Source: Chitinophaga pinensis (GTDB lineage Bacteria; Bacteroidota; Bacteroidia; SXHM01). Taken from it: a stretch of 41,289 bases of DNA. Shown one piece after another: positions 16,265-23,667 of the stretch; the first letter of the stretch is position 1, and each line of letters begins with the position of its first letter. The stretch is taken from NCBI GenBank assembly GCA_945861685.1, contig CAMAVO010000006.1, positions 1 to 41,289 on the forward strand, written 5' to 3'. The notes beneath the pieces were generated by a model. It saw only the letters and a program-made list of their open reading frames with translations. It was not told the origin of the DNA and did no database searches. A program made the translations under genes and the position numbers.

Positions 16265-17446
16265 CTACTCAAACGCATTAAACCCCGTAACATCCATTCC
16301 TGTTATCAGCAAATGAATGTCGTGCGTGCCTTCATACGTTACCACCGATTCCAAGTTCATCATGTGGCGCATGATAGGATACTCGCCCGTGATACCCATA
16401 CCGCCTAACATCTGGCGGGCATTGCGTGTAATCTCTAAAGCCATGTTTACGTTGTTACGTTTTGCCATGGATATCTGTTGAGGCGTAGCGCGGTGTTCAT
16501 TTTTCAAAACTCCCAGCCTCCAACTCAGTAATTGTGCTTTGGTAATTTCGGTAATCATCTCCGCTAATTTTTTTTGCTGCAACTGAAAAGCGCCTATCGG
16601 TTTCCCGAATTGAATACGCTGTTTGGAATAACGCAATGCTGCATCATAGCAATCCATTGCTGCACCAATTACTCCCCATGATATGCCGAAGCGGGCAGAA
16701 TTCAAACAACCCAATGGACCTTTCAATCCCTTTACATTCGGGAAAATATTTTCTTTCGGAACTTTAACGTTATCAAAAACCAATTCACCCGTTGCCGATG
16801 CACGCAGCGACCATTTACCATGTGTTTCGGGAGTAGTAAAACCTTCCATTCCGCGTTCTACTACCAAGCCATGAATAACACCGTGTTCGTTTTTTGCCCA
16901 CACCACAGCTATATCCGCAAAAGGCGCATTCGAAATCCACATTTTTGCTCCGTTCAAAATCACATGGTCGCCTGCATCTTTAAAGTTGGTAATCATTCCG
17001 TTTGGGTTCGAACCGTGGTCGGGTTCAGTTAAACCAAAGCAACCCATCATCTCTCCTGCTGCAAGTTTGGGAAGGTATTTTCTCTTTTGTTCTTCAGAGC
17101 CATACGTAAAAATAGGATACATCACCAACGAACTTTGCACTGATGCTGTAGAACGGATACCTGAATCTCCGCGTTCTAATTCCTGCATAATCAATCCGTA
17201 AGAAATCTGGTCTAATCCTGCACCGCCATATTCAGTTGGAATGTAAGGACCAAAAGCACCAATACTTGCTAAACCTTTAATCAAATGTTTCGGAAACGTT
17301 GCAGTCTGGCAAGCCTCTTCAATAATAGGCGAAACTTCTTTTTTCACCCATGCGCGAACCGAGTCGCGTATCAGTTTTTGTTCGTCAGTAAGCAGGTCAT
17401 CAACAAGATAATAATCGGGAGCCTGGAAAAGATCGGTGCGTGCCAT
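16265..17446 (-). CDS. Acyl-CoA dehydrogenase, glutaryl-CoA dehydrogenase type
   Basis: The FAD enzyme is 393 residues long, the usual length. It shows the acyl-CoA dehydrogenase order: N-terminal helical domain, middle beta domain (GCFGLTEPDHGSNP at about 137-150, then KMWISNAPFADIAVVWAK) and C-terminal helical domain ending TYEGTHDIHLLITG. The Glu of TYEGTHDIH (Glu372) is at the position of the glutaryl-CoA dehydrogenase catalytic base. IPTEYGGAGLDQISYGLIMQELERGDSGIRS is also typical of that subgroup. It probably oxidises and decarboxylates glutaryl-CoA from lysine or tryptophan breakdown, but an ordinary short-chain substrate cannot be excluded. Confidence 0.9.
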   Translation of the reverse strand: MARTDLFQAPDYYLVDDLLTDEQKLIRDSVRAWVKKEVSPIIEEACQTATFPKHLIKGLASIGAFGPYIPTEYGGAGLDQISYGLIMQELERGDSGIRSTASVQSSLVMYPIFTYGSEEQKRKYLPKLAAGEMMGCFGLTEPDHGSNPNGMITNFKDAGDHVILNGAKMWISNAPFADIAVVWAKNEHGVIHGLVVERGMEGFTTPETHGKWSLRASATGELVFDNVKVPKENIFPNVKGLKGPLGCLNSARFGISWGVIGAAMDCYDAALRYSKQRIQFGKPIGAFQLQQKKLAEMITEITKAQLLSWRLGVLKNEHRATPQQISMAKRNNVNMALEITRNARQMLGGMGITGEYPIMRHMMNLESVVTYEGTHDIHLLITGMDVTGFNAFE

Positions 17447-17462
17447 AAGTTTAAATTTTTGG

Positions 17463-17480
17463 CGAAATTACTTAATTTTG
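17463..17480. promoter_or_regulatory. Divergent -7 elements between the acyl-CoA dehydrogenase and lipoprotein genes
   Basis: On the plus strand TAATTTTG (17473-17480) is an exact TAnnTTTG, 24 bp before the ATG at 17505. On the minus strand TAATTTCG (17470 to 17463) is a one-mismatch version, 16 bp before the ATG at 17446. No good TTG at -33 was found for either. Confidence 0.4.
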
Positions 17481-17504
17481 TTCCTAACCTTAAAATATAC
17501 TCCA

Positions 17505-18215
17505 ATGAAAAATCTTTTCGGATTATCAATAATGATTGCGGTGATTTTCACCGCCTGCCAAAGCAACGAAACAGGAAATGCAAAAGATGTGGCGCAAGAT
17601 CAGATTTACCGCCACTACGAAATACGATTTGAAGAGGCTGATTATTCTGCTTCTGTAGATGCTGGTTTTCGTTTTGCAGGTGACAAAGGGACAACTCTGG
17701 TTTTAAGTGCACCTTCAAAAATTACTGCCAACAATGTGGAACTTACGCAAACCGAAATGCTGCTGGGTGGGGCCTATTACAGTGAACCGTATCCTATAAA
17801 ATGTCCCGACAAAAGAGTAGTTATTGCCTATACAGACCATAAAGAAAATGTGCTCACCGAAACCTATGAAGCAGGAAGCGTAAAGTTTACAGAAAAGTCA
17901 GATACTTTTTATCTGGGTAAAAGTTTAACCATTCCTTTTTCTGTTTCGGGAGGTGACAGAGCTGATAATTATGAAGTTATGCTGAGTGATTCTAAACTGC
18001 AAAACATCAGTTTTTATTCTAAATCTGCAACGGAAAACGTGTTTGAAATTCCGGGCAGTGCAACTGATACATTGGCCACAGGCGAAATGTTGTTACAGAT
18101 AATTTCGCACAAACGGAAAGATCTTGACAACCATTCAACCCTTGGAGGAACAGCAGATTTCTCTTGTCTTTATACACCGGTGAGGGTGGTGGCGGTGAAG
18201 GAAGAAGTGAATTAG
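17505..18215 (+). CDS. Lipoprotein of unknown function
   Basis: The product is 236 residues long with the start at 17505. The reading frame is open back to 17436, but the upstream part overlaps the divergent gene and lacks a signal, while the chosen start gives MKNLFGLSIMIAVIFTAC with a lipobox Cys at 18. The mature part is beta-rich with no motif I recognise. There may be two Ig-like halves, the first around IRFEEADYSASVDAGFRFAG and the second around LGKSLTIPFSVSGG. The gene overlaps the convergent PLP-enzyme gene by 4 bp at the stop codons. Function unknown. Confidence 0.72.
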   Translation: MKNLFGLSIMIAVIFTACQSNETGNAKDVAQDQIYRHYEIRFEEADYSASVDAGFRFAGDKGTTLVLSAPSKITANNVELTQTEMLLGGAYYSEPYPIKCPDKRVVIAYTDHKENVLTETYEAGSVKFTEKSDTFYLGKSLTIPFSVSGGDRADNYEVMLSDSKLQNISFYSKSATENVFEIPGSATDTLATGEMLLQIISHKRKDLDNHSTLGGTADFSCLYTPVRVVAVKEEVN

Positions 18216-19375
18216 ATTTTCTCTAATGCCTGTCTTAAATCCTCAATTATTTCTTCGGGCTCTTCCAATCCTACATAAAAGCGGATGTGATTCCAGGGAA
18301 GCTCAGTAGTTCCGTAATTCTGCGAATCATATAATGTACACGTTGGAAAAATTAATGACTCATGTCCGCCCCAGGAACACGCAAGCAGAAAGCGTTTCAA
18401 TGAATTACAGAATGACTCGACCGAAGCAATGTCTTTTGCTTTCAGTTGAGCAGAAAACATTCCGCCTGTTCCGCTCATCTGTGATTTAGCCAACTCATAT
18501 TGCGGATTGCTTTTCGAAAAAGGAAAAAACACTTTATTCACTTTCGGATGATTCTCCATAAACTCAACAACCTTTGCTGCTGTTGCATTGGTTCGTTCCA
18601 CACGAATTTTTAAAGTCCGTAAACCAAGCAGCATCAGCCATGCATCGTTGGGAGAAATAATACCACCCAAAGTCATAAATTCATCCTGAAAGATTTCAGA
18701 GATTTTCTTTTTGCTACCTGTTAAAACTCCTGCAACAATATCGCTGTGTCCGCCAAAATATTTGCTGGCACTATGCACCGTCATGTCAATTCCCATTTCA
18801 ATCGGTCGCTGAAAAATTGGGGTGGAATAACTGTTATCAATCAACGTGGTAATGTTGTGTTGTTTTGCCAATGCAGCTACCGAACGGATATCCTGCATTT
18901 CAAAAGTCACAGAATTCGGACTTTCAAGAATAATAAGTTTGGTGTTGGGTTTTATTGCCGTTCGAAAATTCTCAATGTCTGTTCCGTCAACCATAGTGCT
19001 TTCAACACCATAATTAATTAACATTTTGTTCAGCAGCTTATAAGTCCAGCTGTACGGTTTTTTAACACAGATAACATGTTCGCCACCTTTAACCGAACTC
19101 ATGACACCGGCAGCCATAGCAGCACTTCCGCTTCCAAATATCAAAGCATCTTCTGCGCTTTCCAACGCAGCAACTTTTTCGCGTAGAATACTAACGGTGG
19201 GATTAACACCCCGTGTGTAAAAAGGAACGCTGTCTTCATTTTTTAGTGCATCGCGCATTTCGGCAACAGTGCCAAAGCAGAAATTACTACTCTGAAAAAT
19301 AGGAGGTGAAACCGAGCCGAAATACTTTTCGCGCTCTTCGCCAAGGTGATTTAGGATGTGGGAAATGTCAGACAT
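18212..19375 (-). CDS. PLP-dependent transsulfuration-family enzyme (cystathionine gamma-synthase/lyase type)
   Basis: The 387-residue protein (start at 19375, MSDISHILNHLG) belongs to the Cys/Met-metabolism PLP family (fold type I). Visible elements are YTRGVNPTV, the GSGSAAMAAG cofactor-phosphate region, LESPNS, IDNSYSTP with the PLP-binding Asp, and HSASKYFGGHSD with the Schiff-base lysine (Lys205). Members include cystathionine gamma-synthase, cystathionine lyases, O-acetylhomoserine sulfhydrylase and methionine gamma-lyase; the sequence alone does not pick one. An upstream ATG at 19393 lies inside a palindromic repeat and is rejected as the start. Confidence 0.88.
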   Translation of the reverse strand: MSDISHILNHLGEEREKYFGSVSPPIFQSSNFCFGTVAEMRDALKNEDSVPFYTRGVNPTVSILREKVAALESAEDALIFGSGSAAMAAGVMSSVKGGEHVICVKKPYSWTYKLLNKMLINYGVESTMVDGTDIENFRTAIKPNTKLIILESPNSVTFEMQDIRSVAALAKQHNITTLIDNSYSTPIFQRPIEMGIDMTVHSASKYFGGHSDIVAGVLTGSKKKISEIFQDEFMTLGGIISPNDAWLMLLGLRTLKIRVERTNATAAKVVEFMENHPKVNKVFFPFSKSNPQYELAKSQMSGTGGMFSAQLKAKDIASVESFCNSLKRFLLACSWGGHESLIFPTCTLYDSQNYGTTELPWNHIRFYVGLEEPEEIIEDLRQALEKI

Positions 19376-19388
19376 CGATTTGGTATAC

Positions 19389-19463
19389 GTCATTGCGAGG
19401 GTTTTTCACCCGAAGCAATCTTTTTCATAATGTAAGATTACTTCGCTATCGCTCGTAATGACG
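19389..19463. repeat. CGTCATTGCGAG palindromic element, copy 2 (75 bp)
   Basis: CGTCATTGCGAG at the left pairs with CTCGTAATGACG at the right with one change. Inner GAAGCAATCTT and AAGATTACTTC arms also pair with one change. It lies between two minus-strand genes, 9 bp after the stop of the coiled-coil lipoprotein and 14 bp before the PLP-enzyme start. Confidence 0.9.
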
Positions 19464-19471
19464 ATTAATAA

Positions 19472-20338
19472 TTACTCAGCTACAATAACCAGATATTTAG
19501 ACGAGCGCCAGAAAGCCTTGTAATCATTAATGCTCAGACTATCCACATGCTTTTTATCTCCATGTATGGTATAAGAAGTTGAAGGATGGTCAGTAACAAA
19601 TTTTGCTTTTTTATTATTAATAACAATGGCTGGCGTTTTAGTAATGTCAATTTTATTAAACGCATTCTGGTCAAAATCTTTATTGAAGTTGGCCGTTTTT
19701 CCCATACCGATAAAACCACCTTCTTTAGTAATGATTTTTGCCTCTTTCAGGTTTTTTTCAGTGCCGATGATATAATAAGCTGTGTTGAGTTCGCTTACTT
19801 TTTCTTCAATCACTTTTGATTTGCCTTCACTCTCCGATGCCAACATATCAACCTGTGCAGTCAGGTTTTCAACAACGATATCCAGTTTTGCAAGTTCATC
19901 TTTCAAAACATTAATCTGTGCATCACGCTCAGCTAATTGTTTCTCCAGATTTTCTATCATCTTTTTCAGATTGCCGGTGTAGCCTTTTTCATCTTTCAGT
20001 TTTTTGTTTAGCTCATCAATCTTCTTTCTGTTTTTCAGCGACAACTCATAAATCAACTGAATATCTTGAGTGATTTGCTCTTTGCGGTCTGCTCCCATTT
20101 CAACACCGTTTGCAGTGTTAGCGGTAATAATTCCTTCTTTGGTTTTTATGCTGTCGAGGTTATACTGTATCTCGTTATAGGCATTCACAAAATCATTGAT
20201 GGTGTTGGCATCACCGCCAATCTGTTCCTGCAGTTTCAGGTTATCTAATTCTAATTGTTTTAGTTTTTCTTCCTGTTCTTTGTTGGTGCAGCTTGCAAAA
20301 ATTGCGGCTGCCATGAAGAAGGTAAATAGTTTTTTCAT
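19472..20338 (-). CDS. Coiled-coil lipoprotein of unknown function
   Basis: The 288-residue protein has a lipoprotein signal (MKKLFTFFMAAAIFASC, Cys17). A long region at about 20-185 is dense in Lys/Glu/Leu/Asn heptads, predicting an extended coiled coil (KIDELNKKLKDEKG..NLKKMIENLEKQLAE). A globular C-terminal domain at about 190-288 (AYYIIGTEKNLKEAKII, SYTIHGDKK, LVIVAE) follows. Similar coiled-coil lipoproteins with this AYYIIGTEKEL-like end are widespread in Bacteroidota without an assigned role. It is probably periplasmic and anchored to a membrane. Confidence 0.85.
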   Translation of the reverse strand: MKKLFTFFMAAAIFASCTNKEQEEKLKQLELDNLKLQEQIGGDANTINDFVNAYNEIQYNLDSIKTKEGIITANTANGVEMGADRKEQITQDIQLIYELSLKNRKKIDELNKKLKDEKGYTGNLKKMIENLEKQLAERDAQINVLKDELAKLDIVVENLTAQVDMLASESEGKSKVIEEKVSELNTAYYIIGTEKNLKEAKIITKEGGFIGMGKTANFNKDFDQNAFNKIDITKTPAIVINNKKAKFVTDHPSTSYTIHGDKKHVDSLSINDYKAFWRSSKYLVIVAE

Positions 20339-20351
20339 TGAGTTTGGTTGT

Positions 20352-20399
20352 TGGTTTAAGCGTCCAAAAGTAAGGGAAATCTTTTGAACGCTTAAACCA
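20352..20399. repeat. Long hairpin with 19-bp arms upstream of the coiled-coil lipoprotein
   Basis: The arms 20352-20370 and 20381-20399 are complementary with a single mismatch around a 10-base loop. There is no T run on either side, so it is not a typical intrinsic terminator. It falls in the 5' region of the lipoprotein transcript and 3' of the preceding minus-strand gene, so it may block exonucleases, bind a protein or be a remnant of an inserted palindrome. Confidence 0.85.
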
Positions 20400-20431
20400 T
20401 CACCGAAACAGTAAACAATAAAATACAGAGA

Positions 20432-20959
20432 CTACTTGCTGTAAACCGCAGTAACATTATCCGTTCCGCCTGCCGAAACAGTGTAACTAAGGTTTATTTG
20501 TGTACCGCTAAGGGTGCCGCTACCGGCAACATTCAGGTTGTCTACTAATTGAGGATTTATAACAAATGTGTTTCCATTTACAATAGCAGTGGCTTTGTTG
20601 GACGAACCAAGATTATAAAAATTAGCAATCAGAATTGCAGTGCTGTCGCTTGCTGATTTTGAAATGGTCACGCTATAAGAAGATGTTCCCAGTTGAGAAC
20701 TGTTTTCTTCGCATGTCCAACTTCCGGTAAAATCATTCCGGTCATCTATAATACAAGAACCATCATCAATATTTGCATAGGGATTATAGTTTGAAGATGC
20801 GGGATCAATGCACCCTAATATTTGACAAGAACCATCATCTTCCTTTGCTTCTGTGTCATAATTAATTGCGGAAGAATTTGTACACCCTTTCTTCTTGCAA
20901 GATTGTATACTAAAGATGATTACAACTAAACTGAGCAATAACAAAAATTTTGTTTTCAT
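20432..20959 (-). CDS. Small lipoprotein with two DDGSC-type repeats and a beta-rich C-terminal domain
   Basis: The 175-residue protein has a lipobox Cys (IFSIQSC, 21). Two Cys-rich motifs of the type GCxxxxxxNYxxxAxxDDGSC follow (about 25-45 and 49-69). A roughly 100-residue beta-rich domain begins DFTGSWTCEE. The Cys-rich motif recurs in secreted proteins of marine Bacteroidota, has no assigned function that I know of, and probably forms a disulfide-closed metal- or ligand-binding loop (inference). The C-terminal domain is closely related to the neighbouring gene product at 21035-21421, from which the gene differs mainly by carrying the two motifs. Confidence 0.8.
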   Translation of the reverse strand: MKTKFLLLLSLVVIIFSIQSCKKKGCTNSSAINYDTEAKEDDGSCQILGCIDPASSNYNPYANIDDGSCIIDDRNDFTGSWTCEENSSQLGTSSYSVTISKSASDSTAILIANFYNLGSSNKATAIVNGNTFVINPQLVDNLNVAGSGTLSGTQINLSYTVSAGGTDNVTAVYSK

Positions 20960-21034
20960 CTTATTTCTACTTTTTAGTAAGCAGAGTAATTCCTTATGAG
21001 AGGCTAAGATAACTGTTATTTATAGAACCAGTAA

Positions 21035-21421
21035 TTACTTTGTGTAAATCGCAGTAACAGCTTGAACGCCTCCTGCCGAAACGGAATAATTCATGTTAAT
21101 AGTAGAACCACTTAATGTCCCTGATCCAGTAATATTTAAATTATCAACTAATTGCGGAGCAAGTGTGAGGGTATTTCCGTTTATACTACCAACAGCGCTT
21201 ATAGAATTGCCTAGATTATTAAAGTTATAAATAAACACAGAATCGATATTCGTTGGTGATTCCGAAATAGTTACAGTATACTGAGACTGTCCTAAAACGG
21301 AATTATCCTCTTCGCAAAACCAGGTGCCTGTAAAATCATAAGATTCCTCTGTGGTACAAGAAGAAAGTGCAACAGCAATAGTGAATGCAACAACAGCTAT
21401 TTTATTTTTGAAAGTTTTCAT
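21035..21421 (-). CDS. Small lipoprotein paralogous to the downstream neighbour
   Basis: The 128-residue protein has a lipoprotein signal (TIAVALSSC, Cys22). It consists almost entirely of one domain of about 100 residues beginning DFTGTWFCEE and ending VSAGGVQAVTAIYTK. Aligned by eye with the C-terminal domain of the 20432-20959 product, roughly half the residues are identical, including PQLVDNLN and GSGTLSG, with almost no gaps. This is a tandem duplication in which the partner has gained, or this copy has lost, the two DDGSC motifs. Function unknown; a small beta-barrel or sandwich is likely. Confidence 0.8.
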   Translation of the reverse strand: MKTFKNKIAVVAFTIAVALSSCTTEESYDFTGTWFCEEDNSVLGQSQYTVTISESPTNIDSVFIYNFNNLGNSISAVGSINGNTLTLAPQLVDNLNITGSGTLSGSTINMNYSVSAGGVQAVTAIYTK

Positions 21422-21460
21422 AGTAGAAAGTTTTTGGTTTTGGCTTAGGGAAAAACAATT

Positions 21461-21491
21461 TTGATGCCATAAAAATAATAAACCATTTTTG
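21461..21491 (+). promoter_or_regulatory. Candidate promoter of the saccharopine-dehydrogenase-like gene
   Basis: TTG (21461-21463) is followed after 20 bp by CATTTTTG (21484-21491), one base from TAnnTTTG. The ATG at 21510 is 18 bp downstream. Confidence 0.45.
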
Positions 21492-21509
21492 TATCCAAAT
21501 TAAAAACAC

Positions 21510-22565
21510 ATGGAACAAACCCCTTTAATGATTTACGGAGCCTATGGCTACACTGGTGAACTGATAACCCAAAATGCAGTAAAGAAAGGCTGGAAGCCTT
21601 TGCTGGCAGGCAGAAACGAGGAAAAACTAAAAGCACTTGCTCATCGTTTTGGATTAGAATATGCAGTGTTTGATGTAAACGAAAAAGAAAAACTACTTGC
21701 TGCTTTGCAAGGCAAAAAAGTGCTGTTGCACTGTGCAGGACCGTTTGCGCATACATTTAAGCAGATGATAAGTGCTTGTCTTCAAACAGGCACACATTAT
21801 CTTGACATCACCGGTGAAATAGGTGTCTTTGAAGGCGCTGCCGCAAAAAGTGACGCAGCAAAGAAGGCCAGCATTATGCTGATGCCAGGAACAGGTTTTG
21901 ATGTGGTGCCGAGCGATTGTTTAGCTACTTACCTAAATCAACAATTGCCCGATGCAACAAGTCTGAAACTTGCGTTTACCAGTTTGGGAAGAATGTCAAG
22001 AGGTACTTCATTAACCATGGTTGAAAACCTTGGTGCAGGCGGTGCCGTGCGCAAAGACGGAAAAATTATAAACGTTAAAAACGCACACAACGTGCAGGAG
22101 TTTCCATTCGGTGAAAAGAAAATTCTGTGTGCCACTATTCCATGGGGCGATGTTTCAACGGCTTATTACAGTACAGGAATTCCAAATATTGAAACCTATA
22201 TGTCTGCCTCTCCTTCCATGGTAAAATCCATGAAAATGGGGAATTACATCGGGTGGTTGTTATCCACATCATTGGTGCAGAACTATCTGAAAGCACAGGT
22301 AAACAAACGCAAACCCGGACCTGATGAAACGGAACGGAAAAATGGTTACAGCATTTTTTATGGAGAAGTACAAAACGCAAAAGGCGAGAAAAAATCAGCG
22401 GGATTGAAAACACATGAAGGCTATACACTCACCGCGGCAACAGCTGTAAACATTGCAGAAAAAGTGCTGAACGGCAATTTCAAAAGAGGATACATGACAC
22501 CTTCAATGGCTTACGGTCCTGATTTAATTTTAGAAATTGAAGGAACGAAACGATATGACATTTAG
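21510..22565 (+). CDS. Saccharopine dehydrogenase-like NAD(P)-binding oxidoreductase
   Basis: The 351-residue protein begins with a Rossmann segment (MIYGAYGYTGELITQNAVKKG) and a typical AGRNEEKLKALA second strand-helix. These are followed by LLHCAGPFAHTFKQMISAC, GTHYLDITGEIGV and MPGTGFDVVPSDCLA. This is the saccharopine dehydrogenase NADP-binding family that also includes trans-acting enoyl reductases. The substrate is not predictable, and a lysine-pathway role should not be assumed. The protein looks soluble with no signal peptide. The following gene is co-directional but separated by a 76-bp palindromic element. Confidence 0.88.
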   Translation: MEQTPLMIYGAYGYTGELITQNAVKKGWKPLLAGRNEEKLKALAHRFGLEYAVFDVNEKEKLLAALQGKKVLLHCAGPFAHTFKQMISACLQTGTHYLDITGEIGVFEGAAAKSDAAKKASIMLMPGTGFDVVPSDCLATYLNQQLPDATSLKLAFTSLGRMSRGTSLTMVENLGAGGAVRKDGKIINVKNAHNVQEFPFGEKKILCATIPWGDVSTAYYSTGIPNIETYMSASPSMVKSMKMGNYIGWLLSTSLVQNYLKAQVNKRKPGPDETERKNGYSIFYGEVQNAKGEKKSAGLKTHEGYTLTAATAVNIAEKVLNGNFKRGYMTPSMAYGPDLILEIEGTKRYDI

Positions 22566-22568
22566 GTT

Positions 22569-22644
22569 CGTCATTGCGAGGGTTTTTCACCCGAAGCAAT
22601 CTTTCGCATTATCTGAGATTGCTTCGCTACCGCTCGCAATGACG
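22569..22644. repeat. CGTCATTGCGAG palindromic element, copy 3 (76 bp)
   Basis: Both ends, CGTCATTGCGAG and CTCGCAATGACG, pair perfectly. Inner GAAGCAATCT and AGATTGCTTC pair as well. It is the best preserved of the three copies and shares its left 34 bases with copy 2. It starts 3 bp after one stop codon and ends 24 bp before the next start. Confidence 0.92.
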
Positions 22645-22668
22645 GATTAGAAATTAAAACGATAATTA

Positions 22669-23667
22669 ATGAATACACCAGAAATTCCTGTAATAGACAT
22701 AAGTCCACTGCGTGAAAAAGAAACAGACAAAACTGCTAGTGATAAAATTGCGCAACAAATAAATACCGCCTGTCGCGAACATGGCTTCTTCTATATATCC
22801 GGGCACGGTGTTAATCAGGCGTTGCAGGAGAAAATAGAAAAGCTAAGTCATGAATTTTTCAAACTGGCTGAAGAAGAAAAATTAAAAATCTCCATGCAGT
22901 TGGGAGGAAAAGCATGGCGTGGTTTTTTCCCTGTTGGTGATGAATTAACTTCAGGAAAGCCCGACATAAAAGAAGGTGTTTATTTCGGAACTGAACTGGA
23001 TATAAACAATCCGCAAGTAATTGCAGGAACTCCCATGCACGGGCAAAATCTTTTTCCCGAAAAGCCTGAAGACCTGCGCGAAATTGTATTGCAATATATA
23101 GATGAGCTTACAAAAGTTGGGCATCTTGTAATGAAAGCGGTGGCATTGAGTTTAAACTTAGATGCTGATTATTTTTATTCGCGATATACTAAAGATCCGC
23201 TGATGCTTTTCCGCATTTTTCATTATCCGCATTATGCTGAAAACGAAGAACTGTGGGGCGTTGGCGAACACACTGATTACGGCTTGCTTACTATTTTAAA
23301 ACAAGATGCTATTGGTGGTTTACAGGTTAAATCGCGCGGACAATGGATAGAAGCACCACCGATTGAAAATACGTTTATCTGCAACATCGGTGATATGCTA
23401 GACCGCATGACAGGCGGCTTGTATCGTTCCACACCTCATCGTGTGCTGAATAAATCAGGTAAAAGCAGATTGTCGTTTCCCTTGTTTTTTGATCCCGGGT
23501 TTGATACTGTTCCAAAGAAAATTGAAAACATTTCACAACCGGCAGAAGATGACAGCGCAGAACGATGGGACAAAGCAAACGTTCATGCGTTTGAAGGAAC
23601 GTATGGAGATTATATTCTCAATAAAGTTTCAAAAGTTTTTCCGGAGTTGAAACGTGATGTTCTCTAA
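22669..23667 (+). CDS. 2-oxoglutarate/Fe(II)-dependent oxygenase (isopenicillin N synthase-like)
   Basis: The 332-residue protein has an N-terminal DIOX_N region (IPVIDISPL..HGFFYISGHGV). The C-terminal 2OG-Fe(II) domain has the metal ligands in GEHTDYGLLTIL (His and Asp) and the distal His in STPHRVLN. The 2-oxoglutarate-binding Arg-x-Ser is in KSRLSFPLFFDP. This family hydroxylates or oxidises small molecules; bacterial members include ethylene-forming and antibiotic-pathway enzymes as well as many uncharacterised ones. The substrate is unknown. It overlaps the convergent pyruvate kinase gene by 4 bp at the stop codons. Confidence 0.9.
   Translation: MNTPEIPVIDISPLREKETDKTASDKIAQQINTACREHGFFYISGHGVNQALQEKIEKLSHEFFKLAEEEKLKISMQLGGKAWRGFFPVGDELTSGKPDIKEGVYFGTELDINNPQVIAGTPMHGQNLFPEKPEDLREIVLQYIDELTKVGHLVMKAVALSLNLDADYFYSRYTKDPLMLFRIFHYPHYAENEELWGVGEHTDYGLLTILKQDAIGGLQVKSRGQWIEAPPIENTFICNIGDMLDRMTGGLYRSTPHRVLNKSGKSRLSFPLFFDPGFDTVPKKIENISQPAEDDSAERWDKANVHAFEGTYGDYILNKVSKVFPELKRDVL

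Noticed and set aside
17005-17016. GGTTCGAACC resembling a tRNA T-loop
   Set aside because: It lies within the acyl-CoA dehydrogenase coding sequence, with no acceptor or anticodon stems around it.
17436-17504. N-terminal extension of the 17505-18215 lipoprotein
   Set aside because: It overlaps the divergent acyl-CoA dehydrogenase start and would bury the lipoprotein signal sequence.
19376-19393. Upstream ATG for the PLP enzyme
   Set aside because: The codon is part of a CGTCATTGCGAG repeat end; the next ATG at 19375 fits the family start.
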